64,000 nt of DNA from Tabrizicola sp. (GCA_016792685.1 JAEULQ010000065.1:1-64000), one strand, 5' to 3'. Counted from the first letter of the stretch, positions 1-8,900 are shown. A program made the numbers and translations. The notes: a model not told the origin generated them from the letters alone.

Positions 1-288
1 GTGTTGCCGAAGCTCTGCCTCCGCCGGGGTGCAGTAGCCAAGCAAGACATCGGAAAGCCCATTTAACTCTGCAGTTTCCAACTCAGCTCCGGAAGTCATT
101 ACCGACACAACCGATCCCCATTTGACACCCTCGACTATGCCCAGGATATACCCGGTGCAGAATGCAAGACGCGCATCTTGCTCCGGAGCCTCACAGGCTT
201 CCAGAAGTGAATTGCCATCAAGGTTCTGGGCAATCGAAGGTAGCGGCAGCAGCGCAAGCCAAACTGTGACCAAAGCAGCAAATCTCAT
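1..288 (-). CDS. Rap1a/Tai-like secreted protein, C-terminus cut by window edge
   Basis: Reading the minus strand from an ATG at 288 gives 96 uninterrupted codons to the window edge. The product starts with a Sec signal peptide (residues 1 to about 20, cut after 'PSIA'). The mature part has a Cys near 34, then 'FCTGYILGIVEG', and later 'GYCTPAEAEL'. This cysteine/glycine pattern resembles the Rap1a/Tai domain, which was first defined in type VI secretion immunity proteins but is also common in periplasmic alphaproteobacterial proteins of unknown role. A good ribosome site (GAGGTAAGG) precedes the ATG. It is the third gene of a minus-strand operon, 23 bp after the lipoprotein gene. The fold assignment rests on motif recognition only, and function is unknown. 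Confidence 0.6.
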   Translation of the reverse strand, partial: MRFAALVTVWLALLPLPSIAQNLDGNSLLEACEAPEQDARLAFCTGYILGIVEGVKWGSVVSVMTSGAELETAELNGLSDVLLGYCTPAEAELRQH

Positions 289-311
289 CGCCTTACCTCG
301 TGCAGGAAGTT

Positions 312-545
312 TCAGCCCTTGCAATCGAACGCCTTTGCGTCGGCAATACCTGCGGCTTCGCCGTCCGCAAAGCCTCTCGCATACTCTGGATAGTCAAAGT
401 TGCCCCATATGATGGTAATCCTAAGCTTGCAGAAAGAATTGTAGCCGGATGCATGCCCGTCGTCATAACCGGCATCATAGGACGTGCCTTCCTCTTCTGA
501 GCAGGCAGCCAGAGCCAGGAAAGCCGCTAGTACAACTCTATTCAC
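312..545 (-). CDS. Small predicted lipoprotein
   Basis: This 77-residue protein starts with GTG and carries a type II signal peptide with lipobox 'LAAC' (Cys 15), so it is probably lipid-anchored. The mature part is acidic and Gly/Tyr rich, with two related segments, 'YDAGYDDGHASGY' and 'YARGFADGEAAGI', and two later cysteines. Its GTG overlaps the stop codon of the upstream XRE regulator gene (GTGA), so the two are probably translated together. No family is recognised. The G-x-x-x-G-like spacing could allow packing against membrane or against itself, but this is speculation. Confidence 0.6.
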   Translation of the reverse strand: MNRVVLAAFLALAACSEEEGTSYDAGYDDGHASGYNSFCKLRITIIWGNFDYPEYARGFADGEAAGIADAKAFDCKG

Positions 546-778
546 TGCCCCACCTCGCGCAACGCTACGCCCGGCCCAGCTGCAACTTGCCCGCTCTCAA
601 GAAACTGGATTCCCCTCGCCTCAAGGGTGAGCCTGACTAGCTGCACTGTAGACGCTTTCCCCTCGCCCTTGTCGAGTTTGTTGAGCGTGTTCCGGTGCAA
701 GCCGGTCGCCTCTGCAAGCTCCGGGTTGGCTATGCCCAGCGCCGCTTTCGCCATTCGAAACGCTTGCTGCTCGCACAT
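542..778 (-). CDS. Small XRE-family helix-turn-helix regulator
   Basis: A 78-residue protein that is essentially one lambda-repressor-like helix-turn-helix. 'MAKAALGIANPELAEATGL' forms helices 1-2 and 'HRNTLNKLDKGEGKA' the recognition region, followed by 'LVRLTLEARGIQFLESG', a tail typical of short XRE regulators in Rhodobacteraceae. It is the first gene of an operon with the lipoprotein and Rap1a-like genes and is probably an autoregulator. GAAGGA lies about 12 bases before the ATG, slightly long spacing. The operon sits about 105 bp from the 3' end of tRNA-Ala, a common position for integrated islands, but no integrase is visible. Confidence 0.7.
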   Translation of the reverse strand: MCEQQAFRMAKAALGIANPELAEATGLHRNTLNKLDKGEGKASTVQLVRLTLEARGIQFLESGQVAAGPGVALREVGQ

Positions 779-883
779 TTGGTCGGGCAGTCCTTCAACT
801 GACCCAAGCGGTTTGAAATAGGTGGGTTTTTAGGCGGGTAAAATCGTTAGACGGAGAATTAATTCAATAAAATCAATGGTCAT

Positions 884-959
884 TGGTGGAGCAGAGGGGG
901 ATCGAACCCCTGACCTTATCATTGCGAACGATACGCTCTCCCAACTGAGCTACTGCCCC
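884..959 (-). tRNA. tRNA-Ala (anticodon CGC)
   Basis: A 76-base minus-strand cloverleaf with encoded CCA. The acceptor stem GGGGCAG pairs with CTGCTCC and contains the G3-U70 wobble that marks alanine tRNAs. The D arm is GCTC/GAGC and the anticodon stem is TATCG/TGATA around loop TTCGCAA, giving anticodon CGC (codon GCG). The T arm is AGGGG-TTCGATC-CCCCT, and the discriminator base is A. All stems pair, so the gene looks functional. Its 3' end faces the small accessory operon at 1-778. Confidence 0.95.
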
Positions 960-1000
960 AATGACCTTGCGCGGGTGTCTCGCCCATCCCGGCGGGCTTG

Positions 1001-1465
1001 TCAAGTTGCCGGGCGCGCGCCGGGGCCGAGATGCTGGCGGACAAAAGCCACGATGTCGGCAGCAGGCCTTGCACCGGCAAGGCGGGCGACTTCGCGGCCG
1101 TCGCGGTAGAGGATCAGCGCCGGAATGCCACGAATGCCCGCGCGGGCGGAAATCTCGGGGTGGCCCTCCGTGTTCAGCTTCATCAGCCGAACCGCGGGTG
1201 CCAGCGCCGAAGCCGCCTTGGCGAATTCCGGCGCCATCATCCGGCAGGGACCGCACCAGGGCGCCCAGTAGTCGACCAGCACCGGCAATCCATCGCCGCG
1301 TGTGACCTTGTCGTGTGTCGCCCCATCCAGCGCGGCAACCGTTCCGTCGACCTACGTCTTGCCGCAGACCCCGCATTTCGGCCCATCGGCAAGGCGGGAG
1401 GAAGGAACCCGGTTGGCCTGACCACAGGTCGGGCAGGTCAGTTTCAGCGCTTCTGCAACGGCCAT
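1001..1465 (-). pseudogene. trxC: Thioredoxin 2 (trxC) interrupted by in-frame amber codon
   Basis: From the ATG at 1465 the frame encodes a TrxC-type N-terminal zinc ribbon with two CxxC pairs ('CPTC' at 11-14, 'CGVC' at 31-34), then an in-frame TAG at codon 38 (1354-1352). After it, the same frame continues without a shift through the thioredoxin fold ('WAPWCGPC', active-site Cys 71 and 74) to the stop at 1001. Without the TAG the protein would be about 154 residues, a usual TrxC length. The thioredoxin domain alone could only be made from an internal start such as the TTG at 1288, which lacks a convincing ribosome site. Options are a recent nonsense mutation, a sequencing error, or suppression. 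trxB at 61348 is intact. Confidence 0.8.
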
Positions 1466-1537
1466 GGCACACCCCATAATCCAGTTGCGGCTTAGATGTG
1501 ATCCAGCCTTGGTCCACACAAGGCTTTCAGCGGCCGT

Positions 1538-1855
1538 TCAGAGAAAATCCTCTTCCTCGCCCGACACATCGACCCCAAGGGCGTCGAGCCCGGCTTCGAG
1601 GTTTTCGGCCAGATGCGGCATGCCCATCAGGTAATCGGCCGTCGGGGTCGTCGCCTCGGCCGTCGCCGTGGCAACGGCCTCGTCGAAATCTTCGGGTTCA
1701 AATGCGCCACGGCCGACCCACGCGACCGCCGTCAATTGCGCCTTTTCGTCGTCGTTCAGTGCATCGATGAAGGCGTGCAGCTCGGCATCCCCAACCCCGC
1801 CCTCGCGGGCCAGGTAGATCACATGCACCACTTTTTGCGGGCCGATCTCAAGCAT
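1538..1855 (-). CDS. DUF3775 family protein
   Basis: The chosen start, ATG at 1855, follows a near-perfect AAAGGAGG and gives 105 residues starting MLEIGPQKVV. A longer in-frame extension to 1945 lacks family similarity. The segment 'AFIDALNDDEKAQLTAVAWV' and 'GRGAFEPEDFDEAVATA' match the DUF3775 signature as I know it, and the C-terminus is very acidic (VSGEEEDFL). No enzymatic motif is present. Members are small cytoplasmic proteins of unknown function, common in Rhodobacterales. It stands alone between trxC and azlD on the same strand. Confidence 0.75.
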   Translation of the reverse strand: MLEIGPQKVVHVIYLAREGGVGDAELHAFIDALNDDEKAQLTAVAWVGRGAFEPEDFDEAVATATAEATTPTADYLMGMPHLAENLEAGLDALGVDVSGEEEDFL

Positions 1856-1916
1856 GGCGGGCCTCCTTTGCTTTGCACCATGGTCGCGCAAGCCCGGGCG
1901 CTGCGCAAGCCTTGCC

Positions 1917-2240
1917 TCATCCCAGAAGCCAGACGGCTGCGCCATGAGCGAACGCGCCTGCGAGCGTCGCCAAGACGACCGAACCTGCGCGATAGTAAGT
2001 CACGAGCACCGCCACGATGCCGATGACGACCGCCAGCAATTTCCCGGGATCGGGTGTGACAAGCGGCAAGAGCGAGGCGACCAGCAGGGTGGCAATCGCG
2101 GCGGGGCCGGTTGCGGAGAGAAAACGCTCCAGCCAGCCGCCCGCGGGCTGCCTGTCGGTTCGGCTGATGATCGGCAGGGCTCGGAAGGCCCAGTTTGCCA
2201 CCCCAGCCAGAAGAGCCACGGTCAGAAGGTCCCAGTTCAT
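1917..2240 (-). CDS. azlD: AzlD-family branched-chain amino-acid exporter subunit
   Basis: This 107-residue protein has four predicted membrane segments and the AzlD hallmarks 'ANWAFRALPI' near the N-terminus and 'PAAIATLLVASLLPLV' in the middle. AzlD is the small partner of AzlC. Together they form a LIV-E type exporter for branched-chain amino acids in the inner membrane. The start overlaps the azlC stop by 4 bp, the standard arrangement for this pair. Substrate is inferred from family, and azole/azaleucine resistance is the phenotype behind the name. Confidence 0.85.
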   Translation of the reverse strand: MNWDLLTVALLAGVANWAFRALPIISRTDRQPAGGWLERFLSATGPAAIATLLVASLLPLVTPDPGKLLAVVIGIVAVLVTYYRAGSVVLATLAGAFAHGAAVWLLG

Positions 2241-2923
2241 TTCCGCACCAATCCCGCAAGCGCCCCGGCCAGGATACCAAGAAGGATGCCCGTCGTGCCC
2301 GAGAACATCAGCGTGCCAATCACGGTGACGGCGCCGGAAACGGCGGTCACAGGCAGTTGCCGACGGTTAAGGATGGAAAGCAGGAGCGCCAGGAAAAGCG
2401 CCGGCAACATGAAGCCAAGGCCGGCGCTGAGGCTGGGCCAGCCGTCCAGAACGCCGCCGCCCGCGACTGCCCCTGCAAGGGTGCCCAGAACCCAGCTGGC
2501 ATAGGCCCCGAGCCCCAGTCCGAACATGTAGGGCTCGGAAAACCTCTGGCCGCGGGCCAAGGACCCGAGGGCCTGGCCGAAGACCTCGTCCGTCAGGCCA
2601 AAGGCCCAGGCCCAGGCGTAGCGTGTGCTGGCCTCGCGTCCGGCCTGTCGCATCAGGGCCGGGCCGTAGAGCACATGGCGCAGGTTCATCGCGATCAGCG
2701 TGAAGGCCGACACCAGCACGGGCGCCCCGGAGGAGAGCAAGGCCAGCGCAAGGAACTGCGATGCACCGGCATAGATGATGAGCGAAAGTGCTGTCGCCTC
2801 CAGGACGGTGAATTCGGCCCGGGTGGCTGTCACGCCGAAGGAAAAGGCTATCGGGAAATAGCCCATCACGATCGGCAGGCTTGCCGTCAGTCCGGCAAGA
2901 AACAAGGGGCGGGTTCCGGTCAT
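2237..2923 (-). CDS. azlC: AzlC-family branched-chain amino-acid exporter
   Basis: This 228-residue integral membrane protein has 6-7 hydrophobic segments. The AzlC signature is clear: 'GYFPIAFSFG' near 21-30, 'YAGASQFLALALL' near 51-63, 'NLRHVLYGP' near 80 and 'AWAFGLTDEVF' near 105. It is the large subunit of the AzlCD exporter and is translationally coupled to azlD (4 bp overlap). It is transcribed away from the secreted-protein gene at 3049, with 125 bp between starts available for both promoters. Confidence 0.88.
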   Translation of the reverse strand: MTGTRPLFLAGLTASLPIVMGYFPIAFSFGVTATRAEFTVLEATALSLIIYAGASQFLALALLSSGAPVLVSAFTLIAMNLRHVLYGPALMRQAGREASTRYAWAWAFGLTDEVFGQALGSLARGQRFSEPYMFGLGLGAYASWVLGTLAGAVAGGGVLDGWPSLSAGLGFMLPALFLALLLSILNRRQLPVTAVSGAVTVIGTLMFSGTTGILLGILAGALAGLVRK

Positions 2924-3048
2924 GAGCGCCAGCGCTAGCCTTGCCGCGATGCCGGGTCAATGCCTGCCTTTCTTTGCGGAAACCCTGACTTGCATGACAG
3001 GGCGATCCGTTGTCATTCTGCGCCAAGGACTCTGCTCAGGATCTTCCC

Positions 3049-3696
3049 ATGCGCGCGTTTGCCCTAGCTTCGGCCCTGGTGGCCGCTTCCCTTGCCCCCG
3101 TTCAGGCCGAAGACATTCCGGGCTCGCAATTCGAGGTCGGCAACTGGGCCGGAGGTGCCATTTCCGACGACCGGGGCGGCTTTTCGCATTGCTATACTTC
3201 GGTTGGATATGTGAACGGCCAGACCCTCTGGATCGGTGTCTATCCGAACGACACCCTGTCCATTTTGCTGTCGCAGCCGGGGGTGACCTTTCAGCCGGGG
3301 CAGAAGTTCGAACTTTGGGTGATGATGGAAACCGGCCTGCCAGCCATCGGCAATGGCGAAGCCTGGGATTCGGCCTTTGCCGGGATCACCTATGACGGAG
3401 TCCAGGCCTCGATCGATTTCCTGAACAGCGGTCGCTACTTGCGGATGCTTGGAATGGGGATCGACGACGGGTTCGACATCGATGGTATCAGCCCGGCCCT
3501 CGCCATGGCGCAAGAATGCCTTGCGACCCAGGGGGGAAGCGGGAAGGTGCTGGGGTCCGGGGCCGGAGCCCTGAAGGTGCCACCGAAAGTGCCGGACCTG
3601 ACCAAGCCCAAGACCAGCGGCGTCGGCTCGGGCGGCGGACTTGGCACGCGGCCCGGCGGGGCGCTTGGGACGCCTGCGCCGAAGCCCTCGCCCTGA
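3049..3696 (+). CDS. Secreted two-cysteine protein, member A of a local three-paralogue family
   Basis: The start at 3049 gives a clean Sec signal peptide cut near residue 20 ('APVQA-ED'). An upstream in-frame ATG at 3010 would bury it. The mature domain has 'NWAGGA' (32-37), 'FSHCYTSVGY' (Cys 48), 'PGQKFELWVMMETG' and Cys 157. The same order of motifs and nearly the same Cys-Cys distance (109 residues) occur in the proteins at 3912 and 44329. A periplasmic domain with one disulfide is likely. The tail (about 170-215) is Pro/Gly/Lys-rich low complexity, absent from the others. Family and function are not recognised. Confidence 0.75.
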   Translation: MRAFALASALVAASLAPVQAEDIPGSQFEVGNWAGGAISDDRGGFSHCYTSVGYVNGQTLWIGVYPNDTLSILLSQPGVTFQPGQKFELWVMMETGLPAIGNGEAWDSAFAGITYDGVQASIDFLNSGRYLRMLGMGIDDGFDIDGISPALAMAQECLATQGGSGKVLGSGAGALKVPPKVPDLTKPKTSGVGSGGGLGTRPGGALGTPAPKPSP

Positions 3697-3911
3697 CGAA
3701 GGGCCTGGTCCGTTCGAGACCCGTTTCTTGACTAGGCCGTTTGCCAGGACCCCTGCTTGTGGGCCCTGGTCGCGCGTGCTGTCGAGTGCCCCTTCGCTTT
3801 GAGCCCCGCCCGGATTTCGGAACCCCTCAGCGTTCAGGGTCCGGGAATCCCGCCTTGGCCGCACTTGTCGGAGGTGCTCAGGTGGCGTCGACCTCAGGAA
3901 AGGACCAATGC

Positions 3912-4469
3912 ATGTGCCGCGCCCTCAAGTTGGCAGCAAAGGCTATCAGCGCGCTTCTGCTGGCGCTGCCCGTGCAGGCCCAGGAAGAGGAGCAGATCGA
4001 GGAGTCGCGCTTCACGGTCGCCGACAACTGGTGGGGCGGGGCCACTGCGCTGCCGGATGGTCGGTTCGATTATTGCAGCGTTTCGATCGGCTTCGACGGG
4101 GCGACCACATTGAGCTACATCCTGCGGTCGGACGATGCGTTCGTGGTCATCACCAGCATCGAAGGTGCAAACCTCCCCACGGGTGAGGTCATCGAAGTGA
4201 TCCTGATGGGCGAAACCTTCGGTCCGGACAGGGTTCGCGCCCGTGTAGTGAACCCGACGACGGTCGCCATTCCGATGCCCGGGATCGAGGGCATCGCCGC
4301 CATCATTCGGCAGAACGGCCGCATCAGCCTTGAAGTCCCGGGGCGGCAGCCCGATGTCTTTCACACGCCTGATGCAGATGTCGCGCTTGAGGCGGCAATG
4401 GCCTGTTTCGAGAAGTATTCCGCGCCGGACGCGGGGTCCGGCGCGGGGTCGCAGGTACCAGCGCCCTAG
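3912..4469 (+). CDS. Secreted two-cysteine protein, member B
   Basis: The start at 3912 follows AGGA and gives a signal peptide ending near 'PVQAQ' (23), total 185 residues. It shares with the gene at 3049 the pattern 'DNWWGGA' (38-44), 'RFDYCSVSIGF' (Cys 55), a central strand-rich region and Cys 165, a Cys spacing of 110. It is more divergent than members A and C: His before Cys becomes Tyr. A Gly/Ser/Pro tail closes it. It runs in the same direction as member A after a 215-bp gap, and its stop lies 1 bp from the gcvP stop on the opposite strand. Function unknown. Confidence 0.75.
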   Translation: MCRALKLAAKAISALLLALPVQAQEEEQIEESRFTVADNWWGGATALPDGRFDYCSVSIGFDGATTLSYILRSDDAFVVITSIEGANLPTGEVIEVILMGETFGPDRVRARVVNPTTVAIPMPGIEGIAAIIRQNGRISLEVPGRQPDVFHTPDADVALEAAMACFEKYSAPDAGSGAGSQVPAP

Positions 4470-4470
4470 G

Positions 4471-7308
4471 TTACTCGGCCGCTTCCATGTAGCTTTCGAC
4501 CGGCGGGCAAGTGCAGATCAGGTTCCTGTCGCCATAGACGTTGTCGACACGGCCGACGGGCGGCCAGTACTTGTCGACCCGGAAGGCGCCCGGAGGGAAG
4601 CAGCCGGCCTCGCGGCTGTATTTCCGGTTCCACTCGCCGACCAGGGCCGCCACGGTATGAGGCGCGTGGCGAAGCGGCGAATCCTCCGAGCTGATCTCGC
4701 CCCGCTCTACCGCAGCGATCTCGTCGCGGATCGCGAGAAGGGCGTTGATGAAACGGTCGATCTCTGCCTTGGTTTCCGATTCCGTCGGCTCCACCATCAG
4801 CGTCCCAGCGACCGGCCAGGACATGGTCGGCGCGTGGAAACCGTTGTCGATCAGACGCTTCGCGATATCGTCGACCGTCACACCGACCTCGGCGAAGGGA
4901 CGAGTGTCGAGGATGCATTCATGCGCCACCCGGCCCTTGTTGCCCATGAAGAGGATCGGATAGTGGCTGGAGAGCCGCGCCGCGATGTAGTTTGCGTTCA
5001 GAACTGCAACCCGCGTCGCCTGGGTCAGGCCTTGTCCGCCCATCATCAGGCAATAGGCCCAACTGATCAGCAGGATCGAGGCACTGCCATAGGGTGCCGC
5101 CGAAACCGTGCCCTCGCCACCCGTCTCGGGGTGCCCTGGCAGATGCGGCGCGAGATGCGCCTTCACCCCGATCGGCCCCATGCCTGGACCGCCGCCACCA
5201 TGCGGGATGGCAAAGGTCTTGTGCAGGTTCAGGTGGCTGACATCGCCGCCGATTTCGCCGGGCTTCACCAGCCCGACAAGCGCGTTCATGTTCGCGCCAT
5301 CGATATAAACCTGCCCACCGAATTCATGCGTGATCTTGCAGATCTCCCGCACGGTTTCCTCGAAGACACCATGCGTCGATGGATAGGTGATCATGCAGGC
5401 CGCGAGCTTGTCGCCTGCGGCCACGGCCTTCGCCCGGAAGTCCTCGACATCGACGTCGCCGTTTGGCGCGGACTTGACGACCACCACCTCCATCCCTGCC
5501 ATCTGCGCCGAGGCCGGGTTGGTGCCGTGTGCCGAGACCGGGATAAGGCAGATCTTGCGATCGTGATCCCCCCGCGCCCGGTGATAGGCGAGGATCGTCA
5601 GAAGTCCCGCGTATTCGCCTTGGGCACCGGAGTTCGGCTGCATCGACATGGCGTCATAGCCGGTGATCTCGCAGAGCTTCTGGGAGAGATCGTTGATCGC
5701 CTCGGTATAGCCCGCCGCCTGATCGCGCGGGGCGAAGGGGTGGAGGCTGCCGAATTCGGGCCAGGTGATCGGCATCATCTCGGCCGCCGCGTTCAGCTTC
5801 ATCGTGCAGGAACCGAGCGGGATCATCGCCCGGTCAAGTGCGAGGTCACGGTCGGAGAGGCGACGCATGTAGCGCATCATTTCCGATTCCGCCCGGTTCA
5901 TGTGAAAGACCGGATGGGTCAGGTAGTCGGTCGTGCGCAGCATCTCCTCGGGGAAGCCGAGCGTTGCCCGGTGCGGGGGAACGCCGTCGATGCCGAAGGC
6001 TTTCAGGACGCGGACGAGGACGCGTTCGTCGGTGGTCTCGTCCAGGCTGATGCCGACGCGGTCGGTGCCGATCTTGCGGAAGTTCAACCCCTCGGCCCGG
6101 GCGGCGGCGAGGATACCGGCCTGGCCTACGCCGACTTCGACGGTGATCGTGTCGAAGAAGGCCTTGGGGCTGACCTTGGCCCCGGCGGCCTTCAAGGCGC
6201 GGGCGAGGCGCTGGGTCAGGAAATGCACCCGCTCAGCAATCGCGCGGAGGCCCTTCGGCCCGTGGAAAACCGCGTACATCGAGGCCATGACGGCCAACAG
6301 GGCCTGCGCGGTGCAGACGTTGGAGGTCGCCTTCTCGCGCCGGATATGCTGCTCGCGGGTCTGGAGCGACAGGCGATAGGCCTTGCCGCCCTGCGCGTCG
6401 ATCGACACGCCGACGATCCGCCCCGGCATCTGCCGTTTATGCGCGTCCTTCACCGCCATAAAGGCCGCATGCGGCCCGCCATAGCCCATCGGCACGCCGA
6501 AACGCTGGGCCGAGCCGACGGCGATATCGGCCCCCATCGCGCCCGGCTCCTTGAGCATGCAAAGCGCGAGAAGGTCGCTTGCCACGACCGCCACCGCGCC
6601 TGCCGCGTGAAGCGCAGCGATCTGGGCGGTGAAGTCGGTCACATGGCCGTAGCTGCCCGGATACTGGAAGATCGCGCCGAAGACTCTCGAGGGGTCGAGC
6701 TTCTCGACCATGTCCTCGATGATCTCGATGCCCAGGGGCAATGCCCGGGTCCTGATGACGGCTATGGTCTGGGGGTGGCAGAAGCGGTCGACAAAGAAGG
6801 CCTTGGCCTTCGATTTCGCCACCCTCTCGGCCATGGTCATGGCCTCGGCAGCGGCGGTGGCTTCGTCCAGAAGCGAGGCGTTGGCGACGTCCAGCCCCGT
6901 CAGATCACAGACCATGGTCTGGTAGTTCAGCAGTGCCTCAAGCCGGCCCTGGGCAATCTCGGGCTGGTAGGGCGTGTAGGCCGTGTACCAGGCAGGGTTC
7001 TCGAGGATATTGCGCTGAATCGCCGGGGGGGTGACGGTGCCATAATAGCCCTGGCCGATGAGTTGGGTCATCACCCGGTTCTTCGCCGCGACCTCCTTCA
7101 TGCGGGCCAGAAGCTCATGCTCGGCCAGCGGCGCCCAGGCCAAGGGCTTTGACTGCCGGATCGAGGGCGGCACAGTCTGGTCGATCAACTCGTCCAGGCT
7201 GCGAACGCCCGTTGCGGCGAGCATCTCCGCCATCTCGGACGGAGAGGGACCGATATGGCGGCGGTTGGCGAAATCATAGGGGTTGTAGTCGGTGGGCGTG
7301 AAGGTCAT
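4471..7308 (-). CDS. gcvP: Glycine dehydrogenase (decarboxylating), P protein
   Basis: This 945-residue single-chain P protein is the PLP enzyme that decarboxylates glycine and passes the aminomethyl group to lipoyl-GcvH. The N-terminal half begins '[14 protein letters not shown]'. The C-terminal half carries the PLP lysine in '[16 protein letters not shown]' (Lys 697). Length matches the family (about 950). Start at 7308 is preceded by AAAGG. A further upstream in-frame start would run through the palindromes. It is last in gcvT-gcvH-gcvP, separated from gcvH by 104 bp filled with three palindromes, which could adjust expression within the operon. No damage is seen. Confidence 0.97.
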   Translation of the reverse strand: MTFTPTDYNPYDFANRRHIGPSPSEMAEMLAATGVRSLDELIDQTVPPSIRQSKPLAWAPLAEHELLARMKEVAAKNRVMTQLIGQGYYGTVTPPAIQRNILENPAWYTAYTPYQPEIAQGRLEALLNYQTMVCDLTGLDVANASLLDEATAAAEAMTMAERVAKSKAKAFFVDRFCHPQTIAVIRTRALPLGIEIIEDMVEKLDPSRVFGAIFQYPGSYGHVTDFTAQIAALHAAGAVAVVASDLLALCMLKEPGAMGADIAVGSAQRFGVPMGYGGPHAAFMAVKDAHKRQMPGRIVGVSIDAQGGKAYRLSLQTREQHIRREKATSNVCTAQALLAVMASMYAVFHGPKGLRAIAERVHFLTQRLARALKAAGAKVSPKAFFDTITVEVGVGQAGILAAARAEGLNFRKIGTDRVGISLDETTDERVLVRVLKAFGIDGVPPHRATLGFPEEMLRTTDYLTHPVFHMNRAESEMMRYMRRLSDRDLALDRAMIPLGSCTMKLNAAAEMMPITWPEFGSLHPFAPRDQAAGYTEAINDLSQKLCEITGYDAMSMQPNSGAQGEYAGLLTILAYHRARGDHDRKICLIPVSAHGTNPASAQMAGMEVVVVKSAPNGDVDVEDFRAKAVAAGDKLAACMITYPSTHGVFEETVREICKITHEFGGQVYIDGANMNALVGLVKPGEIGGDVSHLNLHKTFAIPHGGGGPGMGPIGVKAHLAPHLPGHPETGGEGTVSAAPYGSASILLISWAYCLMMGGQGLTQATRVAVLNANYIAARLSSHYPILFMGNKGRVAHECILDTRPFAEVGVTVDDIAKRLIDNGFHAPTMSWPVAGTLMVEPTESETKAEIDRFINALLAIRDEIAAVERGEISSEDSPLRHAPHTVAALVGEWNRKYSREAGCFPPGAFRVDKYWPPVGRVDNVYGDRNLICTCPPVESYMEAAE

Positions 7309-7333
7309 GGCGCATACCTTTGGCATGGGGCGG

Positions 7334-7403
7334 GCAAATTCATTCGAAGGAATTTGCAAATCTTTTCGAAAAGATTTGCCCGGAGTTTTCGAAAACTCCG
7401 GGC
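7334..7403. repeat. Three abutting palindromes centred on TTCGAA-like cores
   Basis: Three inverted repeats lie head to tail between gcvH and gcvP. 7334-7357 is imperfect (arms gcaaattc/gaatttgc), 7356-7379 is a perfect 24-bp palindrome, and 7378-7403 is a perfect 26-bp palindrome. Neighbours share their end bases. The last two are centred on TTCGAA. In RNA they would form strong hairpins on either strand without a U tract. A similar three-hairpin array occurs at 62292-62358 and a degraded one near 14162. This suggests a dispersed intergenic repeat that may act as a processing, stability or attenuation element within the gcv operon. Confidence 0.85.
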
Positions 7404-7412
7404 GCGAGACGA

Positions 7413-7772
7413 TCAGCCGATCAGCTCCTGATACTCGTCCTCGTCCATGAGATCGTCGAGGACGCTCAGGTCGTCGAGCTTCATCTTGAAGAACCAGGCG
7501 GCCCCGGTCGGGTCCTCGTTCACGAGGCCAGGATTGTCGACCAGCTTCTGGTTCACCGCTACGATCTCACCATCGACCGGGGCGAGGATGTCGGATGCGG
7601 CCTTCACGCTTTCGATCACGCAAACCTCGTCACCCTCGGCCACCATCGTGTCGGGTTCGGGCAGTTCCACGAAGACCACGTCCCCCAGTTGGGTCGCGGC
7701 GTGTTCGGTAATGCCGACGACGACCAGATCGCCCTCGACGCGCAGCCATTCATGATCCTTTGTGTATTTCAT
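7413..7772 (-). CDS. gcvH: Glycine cleavage system H protein
   Basis: This 119-residue lipoyl carrier shuttles the aminomethyl group from GcvP to GcvT and then electrons to dihydrolipoamide dehydrogenase. The N-terminus '[14 protein letters not shown]' and the lipoylation site '[10 protein letters not shown]' (Lys 57) are both canonical, followed by '[10 protein letters not shown]'. It starts 9 bp after the gcvT stop and ends 104 bp before gcvP. The C-terminal tail is unusually acidic ('[12 protein letters not shown]') but within family variation. Confidence 0.97.
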   Translation of the reverse strand: MKYTKDHEWLRVEGDLVVVGITEHAATQLGDVVFVELPEPDTMVAEGDEVCVIESVKAASDILAPVDGEIVAVNQKLVDNPGLVNEDPTGAAWFFKMKLDDLSVLDDLMDEDEYQELIG

Positions 7773-7781
7773 CGTCTCGCC

Positions 7782-8900
7782 TCAACGTTTGTAGCTGGTG
7801 GGATGGAAGGGAAGATCCGTGACAGTCAGTGGCAGGCGCTTGCCGCGCACTACGCCCTCGAGGACGCTGCCGGTGGTGGCATGCGAGCGGGCGACATAGC
7901 CCATCGCGATGGGTGCATTGACCGAGGGTCCGAAGCCGCCGGAGGTGACCCGGCCGACCGGGGTGCCATCCGGGGCGAAAAGCTCCACGCCTTCGCGCAT
8001 CGGCGCGCGGCCTTCGGGCTTGAGACCGACACGGAGCCGTTCCGGCCCCTCGGCCAGTTCCTTCAGGATGCGCGCCGCACCGGGGAAGCCGCCTTCGCGC
8101 GCCCCACCCGCCTTGCGGGCCTTCTGGATTGCCCAGGTCAGGTTGGCCTCGACCGGACTTGTCGTCGTGTCGATGTCATGCCCGTAAAGGCATAGCCCCG
8201 CCTCAAGCCGCAGGCTGTCGCGGGCGCCAAGGCCGATGGGGGCCACGCCGGGCTGGGCGAGGAGCTTCCGGGCAAAGTCTTCGGCCTTGGGATCCGAAAC
8301 CGAAATCTCGTACCCGTCCTCGCCGGTATAGCCCGACCGGGAAACCCAGACGTCGCCAATGACCCGGTGGTCCATAAACTTCATCGCCGCAACGCCAGGC
8401 AACAGCGCCTCCAGTGCCGCCTGAGCGCCCGGCCCCTGCAGCGCCAGCAGCGCGCGGTCGGTCACCGGCTCCACCGAAACGCCGGGCATTCCGGCCGTCA
8501 TGTGCGCGATGTCCGCCGCCTTGCAGGCCGCGTTCACCACGACATAGAGGTGATCCCCCCGGTTGGTGAACATCAGGTCGTCGAGGATTCCGCCCGTGTC
8601 GTTGGTGAAAAGACCATAGCGCTGGCGGCCTTCGGCAAGGCCCAGCACATCGACCGGCATCAGCGCTTCGAAGGCCAGCTTCAGCGCCTCCATCCCGGCT
8701 TTCGGGCGCAGGATCACCTGACCCATGTGGCTGACGTCGAAAAGACCCGCCGCCGACCGGGTGTGCAGATGTTCTTTCATCACCCCATCAGGATATTGCA
8801 CCGGCATCTCGTAGCCGGCGAAGGGCACCATCTTGCCGCCCAGCGCCACATGCAGATCATGCAGCCCAAGCCGCAGAAGCCCGTCGTTCAGGTCGGCCAT
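7782..8900 (-). CDS. gcvT: Glycine cleavage system T protein (aminomethyltransferase)
   Basis: This 372-residue folate-dependent aminomethyltransferase releases ammonia and forms methylene-THF from aminomethyl-GcvH. Motifs include 'MVPFAGYEMPVQYP', 'LFDVSHMGQ', 'RSGYTGEDGYEI' and 'EAGLCLYGHD'. The start at 8900 (MADLNDGLLRLG) follows GGAGGGG. An upstream in-frame start at 8954 adds unrelated sequence and lies next to the riboswitch. It is first in gcvT-gcvH-gcvP. Expression is almost certainly controlled by glycine through the tandem riboswitch at 8973-9152. Confidence 0.96.
   Translation of the reverse strand: MADLNDGLLRLGLHDLHVALGGKMVPFAGYEMPVQYPDGVMKEHLHTRSAAGLFDVSHMGQVILRPKAGMEALKLAFEALMPVDVLGLAEGRQRYGLFTNDTGGILDDLMFTNRGDHLYVVVNAACKAADIAHMTAGMPGVSVEPVTDRALLALQGPGAQAALEALLPGVAAMKFMDHRVIGDVWVSRSGYTGEDGYEISVSDPKAEDFARKLLAQPGVAPIGLGARDSLRLEAGLCLYGHDIDTTTSPVEANLTWAIQKARKAGGAREGGFPGAARILKELAEGPERLRVGLKPEGRAPMREGVELFAPDGTPVGRVTSGGFGPSVNAPIAMGYVARSHATTGSVLEGVVRGKRLPLTVTDLPFHPTSYKR

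Noticed and set aside
4330-7152. A 940-codon plus-strand open frame opposite gcvP
   Set aside because: Its product is Arg/His/Asp-rich with no recognisable domain, and it is the antisense image of a gene with full family motifs. High GC removes stop codons from the opposite strand.
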